A stretch of 33,247 nucleotides of DNA from assembly GCA_003988855.1 (NCBI GenBank), contig QYAI01000222.1, forward strand, positions 1 through 33,247. The letters are read 5' to 3'. A program made the position numbers and the translations under genes. The notes beneath the pieces are model-generated. The model was not told the origin of the DNA, made no database searches, and saw only the letters and a program-made list of their open reading frames with translations. Below, in pieces: positions 9,734 through 20,118 of this stretch. Within the stretch, counting starts at the first letter, position 1, and the number at the start of each line of letters is the position of its first letter. Source of the DNA: Arachnopeziza araneosa. Its lineage: Eukaryota; Ascomycota; Leotiomycetes; Helotiales; Arachnopezizaceae.

Positions 9734-10333
9734 TTAATTTGGGATATTATCTTTTTGTTTTATAGTTATTACAATAGCACCTACCATAGCTAAAAGTAGA
9801 ATAATAGAAGTTAATATTAATCATACACTATAACTAGTATACATTATATTACCTATGTTTGTAATATGACTAGTTTCAGCTAAATTACCATCTCATATTT
9901 TACTAACAGCAAAATATATTCTAGTATTATCCATAATATAGCTATTAAAAGAAATAACATTATAAGGTAATAAAGGATAAATAGGGTTAATAAAAGAAAT
10001 AATTATAAGTATAACTAAAGGTATACTTTTGTTTGTACTACTTAATAATTCACTTATTCTTACATTAATTAACATCAAAATAAAAAGAAATAAAATTGAT
10101 ACAGCACCTACATAAACTAATAAATAAGAAAACCCTATAAAATTTAAACCTAACATCATAAGATAGCCAGCAATACTAAAAAATAAACCTATTAAGAATA
10201 AAACAGAAACAATAGGGTTTTTACTAACAATAACTAATATACCACATAGAATAGATAATAATGATAATATATCTAAAAACTCTAATCTAAATCCATTTGT
10301 GTATATTTCATTTAATATATATAATTTATTCAT
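9734..10333 (-). CDS. nad6: NADH dehydrogenase subunit 6
   Basis: Membrane subunit of complex I. 199 residues from ATG at 10333 to TAA at 9734-9736. A TGA at 9893 is Trp. The conserved middle reads GLNFIGFSYLLVYVGAVSIL, the loop region typical of ND6. The C-terminal helix (LILTSIILLLAMVGAIVIT) lies after the TGA and is lost if the standard code is used. Upstream are tRNA-Asn and tRNA-Tyr; downstream, rnpB follows after about 50 bp. Confidence 0.96.
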
Positions 10334-10464
10334 TAAAAAAAAAATTTTTTTTACCTCAAAACATTTCCAATAAGAAATCTTTAATTACTACTTTTTATAA
10401 TAAATATAAATAAATATATTTATTTAGAGGAAGAATATTAAAACTAAAAAGTAAAAATAGGCTA

Positions 10465-10535
10465 AGCCTTCAAGATGAATCGAACATCTATTCTAATATT
10501 AACAGTATTACGTTCTACCATTGAACTATAAAGGC
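10465..10535 (-). tRNA. trnN(gtt): tRNA-Asn (GTT)
   Basis: Acceptor GCCTTTA/TGAAGGC, anticodon stem TAATA/TATTA, loop CTGTTAA, anticodon GTT. It lies between rns and nad6. Confidence 0.95.
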
Positions 10536-10610
10536 TAAAAAAGCCTTATATAATAGATAAAAAACTATATTCTTATTTAGACTAAAAAAATTTTTTTAAT
10601 AATAAAACGT

Positions 10611-10696
10611 TAGGAAGAAAAGGACTTGAACCTTCGACAGCTATTAACTATTGAGTTTACAGCTCAACCCGTCATACCAACAAACGGAACCTTCCT
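10611..10696 (-). tRNA. trnY(gta): tRNA-Tyr (GTA)
   Basis: Class II form with a variable arm. Acceptor AGGAAGG/TCTTCCT, anticodon stem TTGAG/CTCAA, loop CTGTAAA, anticodon GTA. It follows the 3' end of rns by about 25 nt. Confidence 0.95.
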
Positions 10697-10721
10697 TTTT
10701 TTTATTTTTTTCATGTTAAAT

Positions 10722-12523
10722 TTAACTATTCCCGTGCAATTTCCACTACACGAACCATATTTCGACTTAACACCAATTAAAGTCACGCATACGAAAATTT
10801 TCCATAAAAATCTTTATAAATAATTATTTAAAGTAAAATTATATAAAAAACTAAACTTATTGCACACACTTTTTTCAGCGCCTGACGAGTAGTTAGTACC
10901 CATCTGAGAGTAATTTCACCGTGACGTGGTGATTCACGATTACTAGTAATTCCTTTTTCATATAGTCGAGTTTCAGACTACAATCCATTTTTTATCCTAT
11001 TTTAATTAGATTAGCTCAAATTCACATTATCGCATCATTTTGTATAGGAAAATGTGGCACGTCTATAGCCCACAACATTTAGGCCATGATGACTTGTATT
11101 AGTCCCTATTTATACAGCTTTCCATTATAGATGTTTGTACTACTTTATTATTTTCAACTAAAGTAAGGGTTTCCGTTAATTTAAGGAGCTATCCAAATCT
11201 CACGACATTAACTGCAGACAGCCATGCAACACTTGTAATATCATAGTTGATAATATTCAAGTTGTGGTAAGGTTTTTCGCGTAATTACGAATTAAATAAC
11301 ATACTTCACTACTGGTTTCAGAAACGGTCTAATGATTTCAGTTCCTGCGTTGCCGCATTACTCTTGAGGTGAAATGCTTACACTTTCATTTATAGACTAA
11401 ATTATTTTCTAACCTATGGCATTCATCATTTTCTGCAAGGACTACTAGGGTATCTAATCCTGTTCGCTACCCAAGCCTTCGTTCCTCAACGTCAGTTATT
11501 AGATAAAAGGTTGCTTTCGCCTTTACCAGTCGTTATGGTATCAACAAATTTCAACTCTACTCCATAAATACTCACCTCCTTACGTATAACTCTAGATTAT
11601 TTGTATCCAATTAAAGACTAAATAAACCGTCTAGGTACCCTTTAAACCTATTAAAGATGAATAACACTAGTCTTTTACATCTTACCGCGACTGCTGGCAT
11701 GTATTTTGGTCAAGACTTATAGATAGTTTTTTGTCATAATCATATTATCACTATCTAGAATTTTACTCAATAAAATCGACGATACACTGTTTACCCATAT
11801 TATTGAGTAATTAATATATAGACTAATAACATTCGATTAAGAATGTTTCCCCCTTTTAGATTGTTATTCTATCCAGGGTGCTTTTTTAGTATTTATTATT
11901 TTTTTAATAAAAAAAAATAATAAATATTACAATTACTTATATATAAGTAATTGTAGCATAAAAAAAGTTTAAAGATCTCACCCTTTAAGTCTATTTGAAT
12001 AAAACAAAATATTTTGTTTTAAGCAACTGTTTAAAAAGATCTTTAAAGATTTATTTTAAACAAACAGTGTAACTAATTAACTAAATAACCTTTCATTCCT
12101 CTAAGTTGCTGGTTCAGCCGTTAGGCTATTGACCAATATTCCCCACTGCTGTACTAAACGTATTGGGGTTTTTTCAGACCCAATGTGATCGATCGACCTC
12201 TCAGCCTCGACTACGGAATTTTAGGCTAGTTAAACCATTACTTTAACTACTACCTATCCGAAATATTTATAGTCCTCTTAAAGCGAAAAATTTTATAAAT
12301 CTTTTTTTTTATAAAAGATTATATATTTCCTTTATATATGTTTTATATAATATACTATAAGGTATTTATGAACCTTACTCTAAGGCCGGCAAAAATATAA
12401 AATACTCACCTGTACACCACTTTTAATAAAATATGTTATATATTAAATTAAACGTTCGATTAGCATGTGTCAAGCACTTAGACAGCGTTCATTCAGAGCC
12501 ATCATCAAACTCATTCAATTATT
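10722..12523 (-). rRNA. rns: Mitochondrial small-subunit rRNA (ends approximate)
   Basis: Anchors on the minus strand: the 5' end TTGAATGAGTTTGATGATGG (near 12500-12520), then AACGCTGTCTAAGTGCTTGA; the 340-370 region CAGTGGGGAATATTGG (about 12135-12155); the 530 loop GCCAGCAGTCGCGGTAA (11683-11699); and GGATTAGATACCCTAGTAGT (11441-11460). GGAATTACTAGTAATCGTGA is at about 10930-10955, and the decoding-site and h45 region GTTAAGTCGAAATATGG with GTAGTGGAAATTGCAC lies at 10733-10778. The 3' end is therefore near 10722, just before tRNA-Tyr. The h17 region (about 11880-12070) is expanded with AT palindromes. A 15-bp imperfect hairpin at 12525-12568 abuts the 5' end. Confidence 0.94.
11885..12075 (-). 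repeat. Palindrome-rich AT expansion inside rns (h17 region)
   Basis: Several inverted repeats in a row: an A/T hairpin at about 11890-11927, a perfect 28-bp palindrome at 11928-11955 (half-site TACAATTACTTATA), and a perfect 20-bp palindrome at 12001-12020 (half-site AAAACAAAAT). A stem of ACTGTTTAAAA with a matching arm lies near 12025-12070. It lies between the 16S 340-370 block and the 530 loop, where length varies between species. Confidence 0.8.
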
Positions 12524-12524
12524 T

Positions 12525-12568
12525 GGTGTAAAAATCAAAAATATATTTTTTTATTTGATTTCTACACC
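12525..12568 (-). other. Hairpin at the 5' boundary of rns
   Basis: GGTGTAAAAATCAAA (12525-12539) pairs with TTTGATTTCTACACC (12554-12568), with two mismatches, across a short AT loop. It sits directly against the likely mature 5' end of rns and overlaps the 55-bp repeat shared with the cox2 3' region. It may mark a processing site, as cox1 and rns have no tRNA between them. Confidence 0.7.
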
Positions 12569-12600
12569 ATTACTGTCGAAATTTTAGAATATATCTTTTT
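12546..12600. repeat. 55-bp direct repeat, copy 1 (cox1-rns junction)
   Basis: Identical over 55 bp to 22334-22388 and in the same orientation. The core reads TCTACACCATTACTGTCG. Here it lies 145 bp past the cox1 stop and next to rns. Confidence 0.93.
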
Positions 12601-12688
12601 TTATGAAAAATTTTAGTATAATTATAATCATGTAATTTAAATTTATACTATAAGTACATAACTATATAAACTCTAATATATTAATAGT

Positions 12689-12728
12689 ATAAATAAAATG
12701 TATATATATACATATACATTTTATTTAT
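12689..12728 (-). other. Perfect 16-bp stem hairpin after cox1
   Basis: ATAAATAAAATGTATA (12689-12704) and its exact reverse complement (12713-12728) flank an 8-nt loop, 17 bp past the cox1 stop codon. It could protect or define the cox1 mRNA 3' end. It is AT-rich, so chance is less easily excluded than for a mixed sequence. Confidence 0.65.
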
Positions 12729-12744
12729 AATTACTACACTTTTT

Positions 12745-13622
12745 TTAACTTTGTAAAGGTAAACTTACAAATGCGTGTGGTTTAGGTGGGCTGCTTAAAG
12801 CTCATTCTAGACTAGTGTAGCTTCTATTTAATAATGTTTGTAAAGTATCAGTATAGAACTCTGGACTTAATCAAGGATATCTATTTACAGCTTTACCTTG
12901 AACTAACTGCAGATATACTATATGTAAAAATAATCATGTAGCTACAACACTTATAATACTTCCAAAACTACTTATTAAATTTCATCCAGCAAAAGCATCT
13001 GGATAATCACTAATTCTTCTAGGCATTCCTTGTAATCCTAAGAAATGTTGAGGGAAAAATGTAACGTTAACTCCTATGAAAAGTATTCAGAAATGTACTT
13101 TACCTAATAATACATTATAATCTAGTCCTAATATTTTGGGTATTCAGAAGTATCATGCACTAAATAATGCAAATACTGCTCCCATACTTAAAACGTAATG
13201 GAAATGAGCTACCACATAATAAGTATCATGAAAAGCAATATCAAGTGATGCATTAGCTAGAACAACACCACTTAAACCTCCAATTGTGAACATAAATACG
13301 AAACCTAAAGCAAATAACATTGAAGGTGTTAAATGTAAAGATCCACCATAACATGTTGCAAGTCAACTGAATATTTTTATACCAGTAGGCACTGCAATAA
13401 TTAATGTAGCAGCAGTGAAATAAGCTCTTGTATCCACGTCTAAACCAACTGTATACATATGGTGACTTCATACAACAAAACCTAACACACCAATAGACAT
13501 CATAGCATATACCATACCTAAATATCCAAATACACTCTTGTTAGAGCTAGCTGATATTGTTGTACTGATTATACCAAATCCTGGTATAATTAATATATAA
13601 ACTTCTGGGTGACCAAAGAATC
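12745..13622 (-). CDS. cox1: Cytochrome c oxidase subunit 1, exon 2
   Basis: C-terminal part of the catalytic complex IV subunit. The exon starts GATTCTTTGG and reads [20 protein letters not shown], with the CuB His and the cross-linked His-Tyr region. Later come [14 protein letters not shown] (heme a and a3 ligands) and the [16 protein letters not shown] motif. It ends [19 protein letters not shown] with TAA at 12745-12747. Joining at 15447/13622 restores a TGA Trp codon. Together the exons give 521 residues from the ATG at 16134. Confidence 0.97.
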
Positions 13623-14129
13623 CATTTCTTCAAATTTAACTTTTCATATATATATAATATGATATTCTTGTATTAAACCCAGGTACCGTTAGTATTAATA
13701 ACTACGGGCTTGTGCATTATATAAAAAGATTTATATAAAGGAAAAAACCGACTGTACATTAAGCATCATTTCAGACACCCACCGGTGAACCAGTCTGTAG
13801 CGGTCACTCATATAACCGACGGTCTTTAAATAAGATATTTGTTGACCGTTAACACCAGTATTGCTAATGTTTAAACTTACTTTTTCTTATATAAACCATA
13901 CCTAAAATATGATAATATATGTAATATACTTATAAACTATTATATAAGTATATATACTTGAGAGTTACAAGCAGTATTAACTAAACATTAACTAAGTATA
14001 GGGTATAATTAAATATTCATTATTTTAGATCTTATATCTTTTTACATCTGTCTTAATAATTTCATAACTTAAAATTTTTATACGTTAAACCCTTACTTTT
14101 TTTCCCATAAACTACTTTTTTCTTTTTTT

Positions 14130-15074
14130 TTAAATGTTTGACCTATTTATCATTCGCGCTTTTTCTATCATAATTAATCGTTTATTTTCATCTAAGTGCT
14201 CTTTATTTAGCAAACCTCTATGAATTTCTTTTCATAAAATGTAAGATATAGATTTTTTAGTTAATAATGTATATCTATCAAAATAGGGAAATATATTGGA
14301 ACAAGCTTTAACTCCTGCAATACGGTATTCGTACACATTTTTTACAAAATGATTAGATACTATACCTGCCTTAAACATTGAACGTATGTATTCTAGTATA
14401 ATAATATTATTTTCTCCTTTTTGTGCTATACTGTAATTAAAACTAAATCCTTTTTTATTAGCAATAGAACATGTAAAACAACCTTCCCCATCCGTAAAAC
14501 CAGCTAATCAGCCATTATTTAAAGAGGGTTTAATAGAATTATCAATAAAAACTATTGGTTCTAATATTATATTTCCTTTATTAGCTCATATATTAAAGCC
14601 TTTAATATAATTATTTAATTGAGTTTTTCTACTAGATAAGACTAGGTTACCATTAAAAAGACTAATAATAATTTCTATTTCTCTTTTACTTTGTGTAACA
14701 TATGTGCTAGTTTTTATTGATTGTGAAATAACTTTACCAAAACCTAAAGTTTCTTGTATAAAGTGTAAGATTTGTATATCGCTTGTACTTTGTACTACAA
14801 CAAAAGCTAAATCACCTCTATTATTCAGAATAAAAGATCCTTCACCTTCAGTAAACCCTACAAATCAACTTAAAAAATTAGATGAAGGAGATAAATTATT
14901 AGGTAAATAAGTTTTATGTTTTTCATAGAAACTAGCAAAATTAAAATCTAATTTTTCTTTTTTCAATGTATTTGTGTAAGTACTATATTTTTTATAAATA
15001 GTTATATTTTTTTTTATATTACTAGGTTTTTCTATAATAGTGCCAGAATTCAATATACTATTTACCATAACCAT
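14130..15074 (-). CDS. LAGLIDADG homing endonuclease ORF in the cox1 intron
   Basis: 314 residues from ATG at 15074 to TAA at 14130-14132. Two LAGLIDADG motifs are present: WFVGFTEGEGSF at about residues 70-81 and WLAGFTDGEGCF at about 189-200, both starting with a TGA Trp and both with the acidic catalytic residue position kept. This is the monomeric double-motif type. It would cut an intron-less cox1 allele and/or assist splicing. The frame is open upstream to 15134 (reading THLGSKDLTTFNMV), and it lies one frame away from the exon-fused ORF that stops at 15094. It may therefore be one gene split by an indel, or a free-standing ORF. Confidence 0.88.
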
Positions 15075-15093
15075 ATTAAAAGTTGTTAAATCT

Positions 15094-15446
15094 TTACTTC
15101 CTAAGTGAGTTATGTACTGATATATAACTATCTAAATTATTGTATAATTCAGTAGAAGCATAACCTGATAAAGATAAATAAAATTTAAACAATATTTGTA
15201 TTATTAATATAAAGATTAAACTTATACAAATATAACTTAAGGCTTCTATATAAAAGAATAAATTTTCTAAAGGGTTATACGATGTATTATATATAAGTTT
15301 ATTTAAACCATCACTGGCACTGTTAGAACTAGTTTTATTTGATATTTTAATCGATTTAAACGAAAAATAATTAAAATGTAATTGAGTTGAATTGGTTATA
15401 AAGATAGTCAAAAAAATAAAAAAAAAGAAAAAAGTAGTTGTTCTTA
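15094..15446 (-). CDS. Exon-fused N-terminal extension in the cox1 intron
   Basis: The cox1 exon 1 frame runs on into the intron for about 117 codons and stops at a TAA at 15094-15096. It contains a phenylalanine-rich hydrophobic stretch (FFFFFIFLTIF) and a second membrane segment (YICISLIFILIIQILFKFY), then SLSGYASTELYNNLDSYIS. Intron endonucleases translated from the upstream exon often start this way. Here it does not reach the LAGLIDADG motifs in frame. Either it is the front half of a broken gene, or it is an untranslated leftover. Confidence 0.55.
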
Positions 15447-16134
15447 AGAAAAGATGTTGGTAAAGTATAGGATCACCACCACCTGCAGCTTCAAAGAATG
15501 ATGTATTAAAATTTCTATCAGTTAATACCATTGTAATTGCACCGGCAAGTACAGGTAATGATAATAATAGTAATACAGCTGTAACTATTACAGCTCATCC
15601 AAATAATGCTAATTTATGTAATCTAATACCTGGGCTTCTCATATTAAGTATAGTAGTTATAAAGTTAATTGCACCTAATAAACTACTTACACCAGCTAAG
15701 TGTAAAGCAAAAATAGCTAGGTCTACACTAGGTCCACTATGGCTTTGTACTCCACTTAATGGAGGATAAAGAGTTCAACCTGTACCTGCTCCATTTTCTA
15801 TACCACTAGCGAATAAAAATAATAATAAACTAGGAGGTAATAATCAAAAACTAATGTTATTTAATCTAGGAAATGCCATATCAGGACCTCCTACTAATAA
15901 TGGTAATAAAAAATTACCAAATCCTCCAATTAAAGCAGGCATAACCATAAAAAATATCATTAGTATTGCATGAGCAGTAATTATACTATTATATAATTGA
16001 TTGTCTGCAATATACTGAACACCAGGCCCACTTAATTCTAATCTTATCAATACAGAAAAAGCAGTACCTAATAATCCTGAAAATAAAGCAAATATTAGGT
16101 ATAGTGTACCTATATCTTTAGCATTTGAAGACAT
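15447..16134 (-). CDS. cox1: Cytochrome c oxidase subunit 1, exon 1
   Basis: N-terminal part of the complex IV catalytic subunit. It reads MSSNAKDIGTLYLIFALFSG, then ITAHAILMIFFMVMPALIGG (heme a ligand His) and GGPDMAFPRLNNISFW, ending AAGGGDPILYQHLF at 15447. The first in-frame ATG is at 16134. However, the codons before it read SLWVERWF, which matches the usual cox1 start (..ERW.STNAKDIG). Translation probably begins upstream at a non-ATG codon such as ATT at 16159-16161; the frame stays open to 16275. TGA encodes Trp throughout. Confidence 0.95.
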
Positions 16135-16161
16135 AAATCATCGTTCTACTCATAAAGAAAT

Positions 16162-16449
16162 TTCTTGAGCAGAATAGCTGAATACGGACTCTTTAACAGA
16201 TTGCCTATCTGTTACATCAATATTAGAAATGTTTAAGGGATGGGAATGGGAAGCAAGCAAAATTAAAAAAGTATTTTATTATATTAGGGAGCGTGTAAAA
16301 CTACCCCCTAAACGCAAAGTTTTTAATTTTAAAGGTTTTTATATTTATATAATATCTTTATTAAACTTTGGTAAATATATTAATATATATGTGTATGATA
16401 GTAGAAAAATAATTAGATAATATAAAAATTAAGTAAAAAAAATAAGATA
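16162..16449. other. cox1 leader / cob-cox1 spacer
   Basis: About 290 bp without a confident gene. The cox1 frame remains open through the first part of it. It has two GC-richer spots on the minus strand, CCCATTCCCATCCC (about 16237-16252) and a possible stem AGGGGGTAG..CTCCCT (about 16287-16312). These could be part of a structured mRNA leader. Confidence 0.5.
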
Positions 16450-16519
16450 AAAGAAGAAAAGATTTGAACTTTTATATGTATATATACTATTTAGTGCTTT
16501 ACCATTAAGCAATCCTCTT
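16450..16519 (-). ncRNA. tRNA-like element 1 (cob-cox1 junction)
   Basis: 70 nt. The acceptor AAGAGGA pairs fully with TCTTCTT (one G-T), the D arm is GCTT-AATGGTA-AAGC, and the T arm is AAAAG-TTCAAAT-CTTTT. The region of the anticodon arm (ACTAAATAGTATATATACAT) does not form a standard 5-bp stem with a 7-nt loop, so no anticodon can be assigned. All 25 expected tRNAs are found elsewhere. It matches elements at 22202 and 25772. Probably a processing signal or a tRNA pseudogene. Confidence 0.75.
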
Positions 16520-16630
16520 TTTTATAAGTATTATTTTTTATACTTACTAAAATTATTTTATTAAATAATAAAATAATTTTTAGTTTATTATTATATAATA
16601 TTAAGCTATTTTAGTGATATTTAAATTTTA

Positions 16631-17797
16631 TTATTTAAATTGATTAAATTTAGTTAACTCAATTAAACTATTTTCTAATAAACTAATAACAGGTACTATA
16701 ACTAAAAAATGTGCAAAATAAATAACAGTACTTATTTGTCCAAATTCAATAAAGGGTGATTCAACATGTTTAGCCCCTAAAACCATTAATAATAAAAAGT
16801 TTGCAATAAATACATAGAAAGCTATTTTACTTAAAGGTCTAAATTGTATACCTCTACTTCTGCTTAAATCTGTAAATGGCATAGCTAATAAAATTAATAT
16901 AGCACTAAACATAGCTATAACACCTAATAATTTATTAGGTATACTTCTTAATATAGCGTAGAAAGGTAAAAGATATCACTCAGGAACAATAGCAGGTGGA
17001 GTTTGCATAGGGTTAGCCATAACATAATTTTCACTATCACCTAAAGCATTAGGCATAAAGAATACAAATAAACTTAAAACTATAATAAATATAAAAATAG
17101 TAATTAAATCTTTAAATAAGAAATAAGGAGCAAAAGGTAATCTGTCATAATTACCAGATACACCTAAGGGATTACCTGAACCTGCACTATCATGTAATGC
17201 AATTAAGTGCATTAAAGCTAATGCAGCTAAAATGAAAGGTAATACAAAGTGTAAAGCAAAGAATCTATTTAAAGTAGCATTATTAACGGAAAAACCACCT
17301 CATATAAATTCTACTATATCTTGTCCAACTCACGGTATAGCACTCATAAGATTAGTAATAACTGTGGCACCTCATAAACTCATTTGACCATACGGTAAAA
17401 CATAACCCAGGAAACCTGTAGCCATCATAAGTAAAAATATAACTGTACCTATAGTTCATACTAATGTTCTAGGTGATCTGTACGATCCATAGTATAGACC
17501 TCTACCTATATGTAAATAAACCAAAAAGAAAAAAGCTGAAGCTGTATTACTATGTAAATAACGTATTAATCATCCATTATTTACATCACGCATAATATGT
17601 TCTACTGAATTAAACGCTTCTAATACACTAGGATTATAATGCATAGCTAAAGTTACACCTGTAATTATTTGTATAACTAAACAAACAGCTAATAATGAAC
17701 CAAAATTTCATAAATAACTTAAGTTAGATGGTTGTGATGAATCTATTATATAGGAATTAACTAATTTTAATAAGGGATGACTTTTTAAAATTCTCAT
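16631..17797 (-). CDS. cob: Cytochrome b
   Basis: Heme-bearing membrane subunit of complex III (quinol oxidation). 388 residues from ATG at 17797 to TAA at 16631-16633, the usual size. The start is MRILKSHPLLKLVNSYIIDS. Conserved blocks are VTLAMHYNPS and FFFLVYLHIGRGLYYGS (heme ligands), LPYGQMSLWGATVITNL with PWVGQDIVEFIWGGFSV (Qo site), and AIVPEWYLLPFYAILRSIP with the PEWY motif encoded using TGA. No intron interrupts it here. A tRNA-like element follows, then cox1. Confidence 0.97.
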
Positions 17798-17929
17798 GTT
17801 TTTTGTTTTTTATTTGTTTTTTTTTTATTAATGTTAAAAAGGTAATATAAGTATATATAAATATATTTGTTATTTAATTAGTTAAATTTAACTACGTAAT
17901 AAAAAACTATATCATTACATTATAGTTTT

Positions 17930-18010
17930 TGGGAGGAAAAGGATTTGAACCTTTGCTTTTTTAAGGTTAACTATATAAAGCAGTTTAAATCTATAGCGTT
18001 AAGCTTAAAT
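17930..18010 (-). ncRNA. Degenerate tRNA half (nad5-cob junction)
   Basis: A good T arm, AAAGG-TTCAAAT-CCTTT, is followed by a 7-nt acceptor strand TCCTCCC and an A (17930-17955). No matching GGGAGGA strand is found upstream; the best candidate, GGGTATT near 18000, pairs at three positions only. A stem AACTG/TAGTT around CTTTATA could stand for an anticodon arm, but it would read a stop codon. It looks like a decayed tRNA-like element, in the same kind of place as the three intact ones. The upper boundary is a guess. Confidence 0.5.
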
Positions 18011-18066
18011 ACCCTTAAGTCGCTTGTAGGATTGTTACCCATTAAAAAAAAAATTGAATACTAGTA

Positions 18067-20118
18067 CTATTTAAAATTAATTTCACTTTTAATTATATTT
18101 GTAGACCTTACATTATGGAAATCTACTAAAGTAGTTAATGATAATATAATTAATATCAGTAAACTATTTTCGGCTAATGATAAATAAGGTATTAAAATGT
18201 AGAAAATAAGACCAATTAAGATATACAAAGCATAACTAGTTATTACACCTTTATCTAAATTAGCTATACTTTTACTTAAATTTATTAAACCCTTTTCTAG
18301 ACCATACGGTCCTAATAATTCTACACTTCCTTTATCTAAAACTTTAGTAGTTTGACCTCCTAACATTAAAATAATACCAGTTATATATTTATTATATAAT
18401 AATTCAATGAAAAAACGTTGATTAAAGAACCCGAAAATATTATAACCTAATCTAGAGAACTTAAAATTAGAAATAAATTTAGGTAAGAATTCGGATATTA
18501 TTATAGCTATTATACTAAGAGATATAGTGAAAAATAAAGGTAATAGTTTAAACAAAATAGGTACAGCAAACTCTGTATCTAACAATATTTCATGATTAGG
18601 GTGAATAAATAAACTATTATCTGCAAAGAACCCTGAACCCAATCCAATAAATATATCTTTACTAATATAACCAAATATAATAGAAAATACAGCTAAAATT
18701 ATTAAAGGTAAACTCATAAAAATATTACCTTCATGGGCTATTTTGGTATTTAATATTATATTATCAGATATAGTTTGTTCATATTTATAATTAATTAAAG
18801 GCCCGTTAGGATTACTTAAAAAAGTTAAATATAAAACTTTAACAGAATATAAAGTAGTAAACATAGCACCAATGCTTGCTATAAAATAAACAACTATACC
18901 ACTAAATAAAAATTGCCCGTAAGCAGACTCTAGTATAAAATCTTTACTATAAAACCCTGTCATAAAAGGGAAAGCAACTAAACTAAGACTTGCTATTAAC
19001 ATTACTGAATAAGTTAAAGGTAAAAAAGGTTTTAGCCCACCATATTTTCTAAAATCTTGATTATCAGCAACTGCATGAATTACAGCTCCTGCACCTAAGA
19101 ATAACAATGCTTTATAAAAAGCGTGATTTACTAAGTGAAATAAGGCTACATTATATGAAGATAACCCTACTGCTATTACCATCATTCCTAATTGACTCAT
19201 AGTAGAATAAGCGATAACTTTTTTAATATCTTGTTGGAATAACCCTATAAGAGAACTAAAAACAGTAGTTATAGCACCTGATCATAGACATATAATTAAA
19301 ACAGTTGAACTATGTTCTATTAAAGGACTTGTACGTATTAATAAATACACACCAGCTGTAACCATAGTTGCAGCGTGAATTAAGGCACTAACAGGTGTGG
19401 GACCTTCCATTGCCATAGGTAATCATACATGTAAACCAACTTGAGCACTTTTAGCCATAGCACCAATAAATAAACATATACCTATAATTGTAACTATGTC
19501 TTCGTTAACAAAAGGTGCCAATGAAAATACTGTACTATAATCAACATTACCAAATGATCATACTATAGCAAACATACCTATAGTTAAAAAACAATCACCC
19601 ACTCTATTAGTTAAGAAAGCAGACATAGAACTTTGATTTGCAGCTATTCTAGTAAATCAGAAGCTTACTAAAAGATACGAACAAATTCCTACTCCTTCTC
19701 ATCCTACAAACATTAATAAGAAACTATTAGCTGTAACAAGTATAATCATCATAAAGGTGAATAGACTTAAATAACTAAAAAATCTTTGATTATGAGGATC
19801 ATGGCTCATATATCCTATAGAATAAATATGTACCAATGAACTAACAATTAAAACAGGTATTAACATAGATACTGTTAAACTATCAAAATGAAAACTTCAT
19901 AATACATCTAATGATTCACTATCAATTCATCTAAACAAATGAATTGAAACAGGTATGTTATTTAAACCTACTTCAAAAAAGGCTACGATTGCTAATAAAG
20001 TTGTTACAATTACACATGTACATGTAATTATTTGTGCTCCGCTAACCCCAACTTTTCTACCAAAAAAGCCGGAAACTATTGATCCTAATAATGGTAAAGT
20101 AATTATAGCTAAATACAT
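18067..20118 (-). CDS. nad5: NADH dehydrogenase subunit 5
   Basis: Largest proton-pumping membrane subunit of complex I. 683 residues from ATG at 20118 to TAA near 18067. The start MYLAIITLPLLGSIVSGFFG is followed by FHFDSLTVSMLIPVLIVSSL, VGWEGVGICSYLLVSFWFTR, then LHVWLPMAMEGPTPVSALIH and FHLVNHAFYKALLFLGAGAV, the antiporter-like core. Several Trp codons are TGA. The A of its ATG is the last base of the nad4L TAA stop, the usual one-base overlap in Pezizomycotina, so the two are surely co-transcribed. Confidence 0.97.

Larger units (their letters stand above)
13623..15446 (-). other. Group I intron in cox1
   Basis: 1,824 bp, inserted within the Trp codon of the HLF-W-FFGHPEV site, one of the most used intron sites in fungal cox1. 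The upstream exon ends in T (15447) and the intron ends in G (13623). The core lies in 13700-13900; on the minus strand it shows CAGACTGGTTCACCGGTGGG and then AATGTACAGTCGG, typical R and S forms of subgroup IB introns. It holds a LAGLIDADG ORF and, upstream, an exon-fused extension. Confidence 0.93.

Noticed and set aside
10626..10823. 65-codon plus-strand ORF
   Set aside because: It covers tRNA-Tyr and the decoding region at the 3' end of rns in antisense.
13253..13471. 72-codon minus-strand ORF in cox1 exon 2
   Set aside because: It is an alternative frame of cox1; the cox1 frame itself encodes the conserved CuB and heme region.
14704..14910. 68-codon plus-strand ORF in the cox1 intron
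   Set aside because: It is antisense to the LAGLIDADG ORF.
16229..16420. 63-codon plus-strand ORF in the cob-cox1 spacer
   Set aside because: No recognised similarity, opposite to every other gene, and it overlaps the likely cox1 leader.
16450..16519. Calling the tRNA-like element a functional tRNA
   Set aside because: No anticodon stem with a 7-nt loop can be formed, and every amino acid is already served. The same holds for 22202-22271 and 25772-25841.
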